From Candidatus Dormiibacterota bacterium (GTDB lineage Bacteria; Chloroflexota; Dormibacteria; Aeolococcales; Aeolococcaceae): a stretch of 12,587 nt of DNA. The stretch lies in assembly GCA_027451645.1 (NCBI GenBank), contig DAIDIX010000020.1:1060-13646 (forward strand), in the 5' to 3' direction. Every line of letters starts with the position of its first letter. Position 1 is the stretch's first letter. Shown piece after piece: positions 6,936 to 12,587 of this stretch. The notes beneath the pieces are model-generated. The model saw nothing but the letters and a program-made list of their open reading frames with translations, did no database searches and was not told where the DNA came from. The position numbers and the translations under genes were made by a program.

Positions 6936-7787
6936 TCATAAACGAATGCGGGATTTCGGTTCGTCATCTTCTTTTTTCTTTCGCTTCGACAGGAGGAGGA
7001 CGATGAGCAGGACAATGATGAGAATGATCATGCTCGATGACACGATGACAACATGCTTTGAGACGAATGTCGTCACTGATTTCACTCCGCTTCCAATTGC
7101 ATGGCCTGCTGAGGAAAACGCGTGGGCGATTGAGCCGATGACTCCTCCGGAACTTCCTGGTGCTGGTTTCGGACGAGGGGGGGTGGGAGATGACGACGGA
7201 GATGGACTGGCAGTGACTGCGGGTGAGGGACTCGTGGCGGGAGATGGGGAAGCCTGGCTTGAGGGTGATGGCGATATGGCTGGTTTTGCTGTCGGAGTGG
7301 GACGAGCAGGAGCTGGCGTAGGAGTTGGTGGGACAGTCTGTGAATATACGACAATCGTGTTTGAGCCGGAGGTTGCTGGACTTGACTGCTGGCCGTTGCT
7401 GAGGGTCACAATGATCTGATAGGACCCAGTATCCATCTGTGGTGTTGTGCAAGTGATTTCTGTTGGGGAGAGGACTGTGCACCCAGATGTCTCAATGTAC
7501 TGGTGCGGTCCGGAGAAAGTGATTGAGACCATGGTGATTCCACCAGCATTTTCGAAACCGTTCCCCGTGATGGTGATGTTGGTTGAAGTGGCTTGGGGAA
7601 GGTTGTAGGGAAGTATGCCTGTGATATACGGTGCTGGCACGGTAACAGTAATCGTTGCAGTCGAGGTGCCTGCACGAACAGATGAACCCAGCAGTGCAGA
7701 AATGCAGGCAAGAATGCACCACGCAAGGACACCACCCATCAGATGCATGGGCCGGAACGTGTTTCGCGTCACTAGACGGTTTGACAC
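6936..7787 (-). CDS. Surface protein with IPT/TIG domain, Pro/Ser/Thr-rich stalk and C-terminal membrane anchor
   Basis: 283 residues from the GTG at 7787. An N-terminal signal sequence (core LMGGVLAWCILACISALLG, cleavage near VRAG) leads to one Ig-like IPT/TIG domain at about 51-147: VPAPYITGILPYNLPQ, TNITITGNGFENAGG, ITCTTPQMDTGSYQIIVTLS. A stalk at about 151-210 repeats Pro-Ser and Pro-Thr units (TPTPAPARPTPT, SPSPSS). A Gly/Ala segment is followed by a transmembrane helix at about 245-267 and a charged tail SKRKKKEDDEPKSRIRL. The domain should face out, held by the C-terminal helix instead of a sortase motif. The longer start at 7817 (GTG) adds an acidic segment ahead of the signal peptide and has no ribosome site, whereas 7787 has GAGG eight bases upstream. 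Function inferred: scaffold or partner of the WxL proteins. Confidence 0.78.
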   Translation of the reverse strand: MSNRLVTRNTFRPMHLMGGVLAWCILACISALLGSSVRAGTSTATITVTVPAPYITGILPYNLPQATSTNITITGNGFENAGGITMVSITFSGPHQYIETSGCTVLSPTEITCTTPQMDTGSYQIIVTLSNGQQSSPATSGSNTIVVYSQTVPPTPTPAPARPTPTAKPAISPSPSSQASPSPATSPSPAVTASPSPSSSPTPPRPKPAPGSSGGVIGSIAHAFSSAGHAIGSGVKSVTTFVSKHVVIVSSSMIILIIVLLIVLLLSKRKKKEDDEPKSRIRL

Positions 7788-7929
7788 AGGTTCATCCTCA
7801 ATCTTGGTGCACTCCACCGCACTCAGTATGCCTGTCTGCGAATAACCTTCCGAGTTGGTAACTGCACTGCGACAGATCTGCAGTATGGGTCCACATGCCC
7901 GTAACAGTATCTCAGGTATCCCAATTTGG

Positions 7930-9015
7930 CTACAGCTTTGAGAGACGGAGTTCCTGCTTGAGGTTCCTCTGGCGCCGAACGAGAATTGTGATGACTACAG
8001 CAGCAGCAATGATGACGAGGAGGATCCCACCAATGAGAATCCACACCCACACGGGCACACCGCTTGTGCTGCCTTCCGGTACGTACTCCACATTCTGCTT
8101 TGTTGCCTTGAGTGCTGAAGCCACAGTGCTCGTGAAGGTGCGTGTCGTGGATTCAGGCGTGCCGGTCTCACCCTGGGAGTGCCAGCGTACTGTCACTGTC
8201 ACGGAGTAGGTTCCCACGGGAATGCTGTATGGCCAGCGGAATGGATACGGGATTGTATCCCCGGGAAGGATGTTGTCGAGCTTGAGGGTATTTGTCTTGT
8301 CGTAGGTTGCGTTGTGAATCCGGATCGTAACTGTCGACTTGCCATAGAGCTGGCCAGTGTTCGAAAGTCCAGTCGTTATTGAAGCGGAATGTGTTGCCTG
8401 AAGTTCCTCAATCTGGGCACTGTCAATAGCAAAACGTACTGCTGCTGGGCCAGGTACGACTATGACAGTTGCAATCACGAGCCGGTTGACAATCGTAATG
8501 GAGAGTGAGCCTTTTGAGGTCGAGGTATGGGATGGCTGAATTGCCACACCTGCAAGGTGATCTCCCGGTGTGGCATTCGAGGGTACATGGATCGTGAAAT
8601 AGATCTTCGTGCGGACTCCAGGTGGAAGCGTGTAGCTCTGCTGCTTCATCGAGATCCACGTTCCTGCACTGCGAAGCGCTACTCCCTCATTCGAGTACAC
8701 AGCTCCTGAGGTAACACCTGTAAGACCATCAACTGGATACGCAGTCACTGGCATTGGTGCTGTTGTGGTGTTTGCAACGTTGAGACAGTTCGTGTAGGTC
8801 GAACCGGGAGCGAGATCAAGCGTGTAGTACGAACTGTTTCCCGCTGCGCACGGTCCTGCATACAGGGATCCTTGTGAGGGAGCTGCTGTTGGCGTTGATG
8901 CAGCAAGTGTTCGGACTGGCAGCACCAGACCACATGCCACCAGTGCAATAAGGCATGCGCGGAGCGGATGTAACCGGAGGGACAAGAATGTCATAGTTGG
9001 GAAATCCTTGGTCAT
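7930..9015 (-). CDS. WxLIP-type protein (DUF916/DUF3324-like) with C-terminal transmembrane anchor
   Basis: 361 residues. A signal peptide (core ACLIALVACGLVLP, cleavage near TLAA) precedes two beta-rich domains. The first, about 60-162, matches the WxLIP peptidoglycan-binding domain pattern: YYTLDLAPGSTYTNCLNVAN, then YPVDGLTGVTSGAVYSNEG, and TLPPGVRTKIYFTIHVPSNATPGDHLAGVAI. The second, about 168-296, starts SLSITIVNRLVIATVIVV and fits the partner or host-binding domain. A transmembrane helix at about 322-346 is followed by a basic cytoplasmic tail ending RLSKL. In low-GC Gram-positives such proteins are encoded beside WxL proteins and hold them at the surface. Here it lies 68 bases after a small WxL gene, supporting that role. 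Start ATG 9015; ATG 8994, preceded by AAGGA, is an alternative. Family assignment is by pattern, not by search. Confidence 0.8.
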   Translation of the reverse strand: MTKDFPTMTFLSLRLHPLRACLIALVACGLVLPVRTLAASTPTAAPSQGSLYAGPCAAGNSSYYTLDLAPGSTYTNCLNVANTTTAPMPVTAYPVDGLTGVTSGAVYSNEGVALRSAGTWISMKQQSYTLPPGVRTKIYFTIHVPSNATPGDHLAGVAIQPSHTSTSKGSLSITIVNRLVIATVIVVPGPAAVRFAIDSAQIEELQATHSASITTGLSNTGQLYGKSTVTIRIHNATYDKTNTLKLDNILPGDTIPYPFRWPYSIPVGTYSVTVTVRWHSQGETGTPESTTRTFTSTVASALKATKQNVEYVPEGSTSGVPVWVWILIGGILLVIIAAAVVITILVRRQRNLKQELRLSKL

Positions 9016-9083
9016 GGGAACCAGTACGGTCTAGTGTAGACGAAAATCGCCCACGGCACATGCAGCAACAGTCCCACTATGCA

Positions 9084-9692
9084 CTACGGGCCAGTCGCAA
9101 GCGTGAAAGTCCATATTGAACTGTACGCTCCAGGGAGTGCTCCGGCAGGGATGCTGAGCTGTACGGTTGGGCTCACATATTGTGAACCCATGCCGCACCC
9201 GGCTACAGCGCCAAACACCTTGTTGGGCGTGGGTGCAGTACCAAGGGGGATGTTGAGCGATCCCGAGTAGGATATTCCGTCATTGGGACTGGAACAGCCT
9301 GCATTGTCGGGGGGCGTGCAGGTGGAGTTCGTGCTGCAGCTCCATCCCGATATGGTGGGAATGGAGACGATGGTGGAGAACGTTCCTCCAGTGCCAGTCG
9401 TGAAGGTAGTGCCTGATGCAGTGAGGTTCCATCCATTTCCCGTTCCTGAGCAGTCCACTACGGTAAGTGTGGGTGACACGCTTGCAGTAGTGCTTGAACC
9501 AGTAAGTGTGACAGGGCTGTAGGCGAAGGGATTGGAGGACCAGGAGAATGCCAGTCCTGCTGTTCCGCAGCTGGTACCGCCATTGATGGCGAGAGAGGCG
9601 CTTTCTGCGCGGACGAGCTGGGAGGTGCACAGGGATGCGAGGAGGCCGAGACCAACGATGGTCCCCAGAATCCAGGTCACCTTGTGGTGCAT
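9084..9692 (-). CDS. Small secreted WxL-domain protein
   Basis: 202 residues: signal peptide (core WILGTIVGLGLLASLC, cleavage near VRAE at 29) followed by a single WxL-like domain. The first motif is GTGNGWNLTASGTTF at about 83-97. The protein ends IWTFTLATGP, at the place where canonical WxL proteins end with a W-T-L-x-x-A-P type sequence. Between these, ISYSGSLNIPLGTAPTP and VQLSIPAGALPGAYSS match the C-terminal domain of the large propeller protein almost segment by segment. Six Cys residues lie beyond the signal peptide (42, 81, 119, 125, 133, 166), enough for three disulfides. WxL domains bind the cell wall non-covalently. ATG start with GGAG (9704-9701) eight bases upstream. It is the first gene of the five-gene surface locus. 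Confidence 0.83.
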   Translation of the reverse strand: MHHKVTWILGTIVGLGLLASLCTSQLVRAESASLAINGGTSCGTAGLAFSWSSNPFAYSPVTLTGSSTTASVSPTLTVVDCSGTGNGWNLTASGTTFTTGTGGTFSTIVSIPTISGWSCSTNSTCTPPDNAGCSSPNDGISYSGSLNIPLGTAPTPNKVFGAVAGCGMGSQYVSPTVQLSIPAGALPGAYSSIWTFTLATGP

Positions 9693-9784
9693 GGCTGTTT
9701 CTCCGGAAGTGCAGGGCGTGAGATGCTCCTTCTTCAGCTAGGACAATCTTCCCCATCTGTCACCTAGAGAGTAGGACGAAATTC

Positions 9785-9818
9785 GAACATTCGGGTGACA
9801 AAGTGTTGACGAATGTTC
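9785..9818. other. Inverted repeat between acnA and the WxL locus
   Basis: Perfect 9-base arms GAACATTCG and CGAATGTTC separated by 16 bases, starting 3 bases after the acnA stop on the minus strand. It could be a terminator-like hairpin for acnA (no T-run follows) or a paired operator ahead of the WxL locus. Sequence alone does not decide. Confidence 0.5.
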
Positions 9819-9821
9819 TCG

Positions 9822-12473
9822 TCACGATGCGCTGGCAGTGAGGGACCTGAAGTACTGACGGAGAACATAGGGGAGGATGCCCCCATTGGTGAAGTAATCG
9901 ATATCAGTAGAGCTGTCGAGGCGGCATCGGGTTGTGAATGTGAGTGTGCTTCCGTCGTGTCGGGTCACCTCTACATTGACAGTTCCCCGTGGAGTGAGCG
10001 CGTCGAGACCACGAATCGTAAAGGTCTCCGAGCCATCAAGGGAGTACGTGTCCCGGGACTCACCAGGGAGGAACTCGAGGGGAAGAATTCCCATGCCCAC
10101 GAGGTTGCTCCGGTGGATTCGCTCATATGACTGGGCAATGACGAACTGGACTCCAAGAAGGAGTGGGCCCTTGGCAGCCCAGTCACGACTGCTGCCTGAG
10201 CCATATTCCGTTCCTGCAAGAATGCAGACTGGAGTGCGAGAGGCAGCATATATCTCCGATGCTTCGAAGATGGTCATGAGCGTGTTGTCAGGAAGATGGT
10301 GTGTATATCCGCCCTCCTTTTCCGGTGAAAGCTGGTTTCGGAGCCGGATGTTTGCAAAGGTTCCACGCACCATGACGTGATGATTTCCCCGTCGTGAGCC
10401 GTATGTGTTGAAGTCACGGAGCTCGACACCATGCTCCCTGAGATATGAGGCAGCAGGGCTTGTCGGGGAGATGCTGCCAGCGGGAGATATGTGATCAGTG
10501 GTTATGGAGTCACCCAGAACAGCAAGGGGACGGGCATTCTCGATTGCATGTTTCACCTTGGGCTCAAGTGGCAGCTGCGTGAAGAAGGGAGGCTCCTGAA
10601 GGTAGGTGGAGGAAGCATCCCATCTGTAGAGTGCTCCCTCAGGAACAGGAAGCGCTTGCCAGTGCTCATCTCCATCAAAGATGCGGCCATATTCTGTCGC
10701 ATACATTTCCTCAGTGATGGAAGAAGCCAGTACTTCCGCGATTTCCTCCCGGGTCGGCCAGATGTCCTTGAGATATACAGGGGTACCCGTTGCGTCAACT
10801 CCAAGTGGTTCCGTTGTGAGATCGACAAGCATGGTCCCAGCAAGGGCAAAAGCGACAACGAGCAGTGGTGAGGCCAGATAGGAAGCTTTCACCTGCGGGT
10901 GGATTCTTCCCTCGAAGTTTCTGTTGCCACTCAGCACTGCTGCAACGGTGAGCTGCTTCTCTTCGATGACAGCTGCAACTTCCTCAGGGAGCGGTCCGCT
11001 GTTTCCAATGCATGTTGTGCATCCGTAGCCCACAAGGTTGAAGCCAAGCGTATTGAGATACGGGGTCAGCCCTGCCCGATCAAGATAGTCAGTGACTACC
11101 CTGGAGCCTGGTGCAAGGCTTGTCTTTACATAGGAAGGTACAGTAAGTCCCCGTTCCACTGCCTTCTTCGCAAGGAGTCCTGCACCAAGCATGACGGAGG
11201 GGTTTGAAGTGTTCGTGCATGAGGTGATGGCTGCAATTGCGACTGCACCGGTGTGAAGTTCCCTGCTCCCCCTGAGGTCAGTGCCGTTTCCAAAGGAGTC
11301 ATTGAACGATGAATGTGCGTTTCCAAGGTTCACCCTGTCCTGCGGACGGCGAGGGCCGGCAATGCTGGGTACTACTGTGGAGAGATCGAGTTCCACAAAC
11401 TCGCTGAATTCGGGAAGTGGTGAATCATCTGATCGGAAAAGGCCCTGTTCACGGGTGTACTGCTCAACAAGGGCGATATGTTCAGGGGACCTGCCCGTCA
11501 CTCGAAGGTATTCCAGGGTACGGGAGTCCACCGGGAAGTAGGATGCAGTGGCTCCATATTCAGGTGCCATATTTGAGAGGGTTGCCCGGTCCTGTGCGGA
11601 TATTGAGGACAGACCATCACCGCAGAACTCGACAAACTTGTTCACGACTCCATGCGTGCGCAGCAGTTCCGTAAGGACGAGAACAAGGTCAGTTGCTGTC
11701 GTGCCGACAGGTAGGCGGTTCGTGAACTTTACGCCGACCACAACTGGAGGAAGGAGAAACATCGGCTGGCCGAGCATTGCTGCCTCTGCCTCAATGCCAC
11801 CGACTCCCCAGCCAAGCACGCCAATTCCATTGACCATCGGAGTGTGGGAATCAGTGCCAAGCAGGGTATCTGGATAGAGGAGAGTTTCTCCTGAGCCTGC
11901 ACCATGCACGACTGAGGCCAGATATTCAATGTTCACCTGATGGACAATGCCCATGCCCGGGGGAACCACACGGAAGTTTTTGAAGTTCTTCTGGGCCCAG
12001 CGGAGAAAGGCGTACCGCTCATGATTCCGCTCGTACTCCCTCTCGATATTGAGTCCGTAGGCCTGTGCTGAACCAAAGGCATCAACCTGCACGGAATGGT
12101 CCACGACGAGATCCACTGGGATTGCAGGATCGATGAGCTCAGGATCTCCACCTGCCTCGACGACAGCATGCCTCATTGCAGCAAGATCCGCTACAGCAGG
12201 TACTCCTGTGAAATCCTGCAGCAGCACGCGGGATGGGAAGAACGGGAACTCCTCGTTTCCAGGGGTTGCCTCAGGACTCCACGAGCATATGCGCCTGATG
12301 ATTTCTGGTGTGACAGCAGGATGGTCCTGATGACGGAGCAGATTCTCGATGAATATCTTCACGGTCATCGGAAGACGGGAAACATCATGCCCACCATCGG
12401 CAAGAGCCCGAAGGGAATGAATCTCGTGATTCTCACCTAATGGACGACGCACGTCGAATTCTGCTGCAGCCAT
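9822..12473 (-). CDS. acnA: Aconitate hydratase (AcnA type)
   Basis: A cytoplasmic [4Fe-4S] enzyme that interconverts citrate and isocitrate through cis-aconitate in the TCA cycle. The product has 883 residues from the ATG at 12473, close to E. coli AcnA (891). Diagnostic parts in order: GTDSHTPMVNGIGVLGWGVGG near 205, cluster ligand Cys419 in ITSCTNTSNPS, ligands Cys485 and Cys488 in GYGCTTCIGNSG (the usual spacing), GNRNFEGR, GDSITTDHISPAGSI in the swivel domain, and EYGSGSSRDWAAKG with the active-site Ser/Arg region near the C-terminus. All key residues are intact. The frame is open back to an ATG at 12575, but only the ATG at 12473 has a ribosome site (GAGGAG, 8-base spacing) and a normal family N-terminus. 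It is separated from the WxL genes by 129 bases and is probably a separate unit. Confidence 0.97.
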   Translation of the reverse strand: MAAAEFDVRRPLGENHEIHSLRALADGGHDVSRLPMTVKIFIENLLRHQDHPAVTPEIIRRICSWSPEATPGNEEFPFFPSRVLLQDFTGVPAVADLAAMRHAVVEAGGDPELIDPAIPVDLVVDHSVQVDAFGSAQAYGLNIEREYERNHERYAFLRWAQKNFKNFRVVPPGMGIVHQVNIEYLASVVHGAGSGETLLYPDTLLGTDSHTPMVNGIGVLGWGVGGIEAEAAMLGQPMFLLPPVVVGVKFTNRLPVGTTATDLVLVLTELLRTHGVVNKFVEFCGDGLSSISAQDRATLSNMAPEYGATASYFPVDSRTLEYLRVTGRSPEHIALVEQYTREQGLFRSDDSPLPEFSEFVELDLSTVVPSIAGPRRPQDRVNLGNAHSSFNDSFGNGTDLRGSRELHTGAVAIAAITSCTNTSNPSVMLGAGLLAKKAVERGLTVPSYVKTSLAPGSRVVTDYLDRAGLTPYLNTLGFNLVGYGCTTCIGNSGPLPEEVAAVIEEKQLTVAAVLSGNRNFEGRIHPQVKASYLASPLLVVAFALAGTMLVDLTTEPLGVDATGTPVYLKDIWPTREEIAEVLASSITEEMYATEYGRIFDGDEHWQALPVPEGALYRWDASSTYLQEPPFFTQLPLEPKVKHAIENARPLAVLGDSITTDHISPAGSISPTSPAASYLREHGVELRDFNTYGSRRGNHHVMVRGTFANIRLRNQLSPEKEGGYTHHLPDNTLMTIFEASEIYAASRTPVCILAGTEYGSGSSRDWAAKGPLLLGVQFVIAQSYERIHRSNLVGMGILPLEFLPGESRDTYSLDGSETFTIRGLDALTPRGTVNVEVTRHDGSTLTFTTRCRLDSSTDIDYFTNGGILPYVLRQYFRSLTASAS

Positions 12474-12538
12474 GGTATGCGCTCCTCGTGCTCCTGGGGT
12501 TGAACAACATGCAGTACGGCCCCACCATATCAAATCGT

Positions 12539-12558
12539 GGTTCCGATCTGAGGGAACC
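12539..12558. other. Inverted repeat upstream of acnA
   Basis: GGTTCC and GGAACC separated by 8 bases, 65 bases upstream of the acnA start. It may be an operator or chance. The rest of the upstream stretch (12474-12587) shows no clear -35/-10 pair to me. Confidence 0.3.
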
Positions 12559-12587
12559 TGATACGATGGCCGCACGATGTCAGGAAT

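Noticed and set aside
9029..9041. Small inverted repeat GTCTA/TAGAC in the gap before the WxLIP gene
   Set aside because: Five-base arms are expected by chance and no T-run or promoter element is tied to it.
9784..9793. LexA-like half site CGAAC near the acnA/WxL boundary
   Set aside because: The partner half GTTCG is not at the required 4-base spacing, so it does not form an SOS box.
12474..12575. 34-residue N-terminal extension of aconitase
   Set aside because: It does not resemble the family N-terminus, and the internal ATG at 12473 has a strong ribosome site.
12566..12587. Possible divergent plus-strand gene starting at ATG 12566 or 12577
   Set aside because: At most seven codons are inside the window, with no ribosome site; a leaderless gene cannot be excluded but cannot be supported.
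1..12587. CRISPR arrays, tRNA or rRNA genes, insertion sequences, attachment sites
   Set aside because: No regularly spaced repeats, cloverleaf-like segments, transposase motifs or flanking target duplications were seen.

Overview
The window looks like chromosomal DNA of a Gram-positive-type bacterium of moderately high GC (a little above half by eye). Support comes from a lipoprotein-type metal-binding protein, several Sec-exported proteins with no outer-membrane features, and a cell-wall WxL protein set. The phylum cannot be fixed from sequence alone. Gene content fits Actinomycetota or a neighbouring Terrabacteria lineage such as Chloroflexota, but this is a low-confidence inference. No rRNA, tRNA, CRISPR array, transposase or phage gene was seen, and no gene-free stretch exceeds about 130 bases.

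Layout, left to right. (1) 1-1455, minus strand: a zinc/manganese-type ABC importer, with the solute-binding lipoprotein followed by the ATPase (cut by the left edge). It sits behind a 35-bp near-perfect FUR-family-like palindrome that covers the predicted -10 element and the start codon, suggesting metal-repressed, leaderless expression. (2) 1488-3737, minus: a MarR-family regulator followed by recJ. The regulator is divergent from yceI (3822-4382, plus), and the two promoters appear to share overlapping -10 elements. yceI ends in a strong intrinsic terminator. (3) 4472-9692, minus: five same-strand genes that I read as a WxL surface locus. In transcription order they are a small WxL-domain protein, a WxLIP-type (DUF916/DUF3324-like) membrane-anchored wall-binding protein, a TIG-domain/proline-rich/transmembrane protein, a single-pass membrane protein with a cytoplasmic helical domain, and a large protein made of a seven-unit beta-propeller fused to a second WxL domain. 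(4) 9822-12473, minus: acnA-type aconitase, upstream of the WxL locus.

How the genes work together. In the WxL systems known from low-GC Gram-positives, WxL domains bind the cell wall and WxLIP proteins hold WxL proteins at the surface. Here the same parts occur with two differences: the partner proteins are held by C-terminal membrane helices rather than LPXTG sorting motifs, and the display domain is a disulfide-rich propeller. This locus is the best candidate in the window for an incompletely described system. The remaining genes (aconitase, RecJ, YceI, metal importer) are ordinary housekeeping or stress genes, though the metal-importer control region and the shared MarR/yceI promoter deserve attention.
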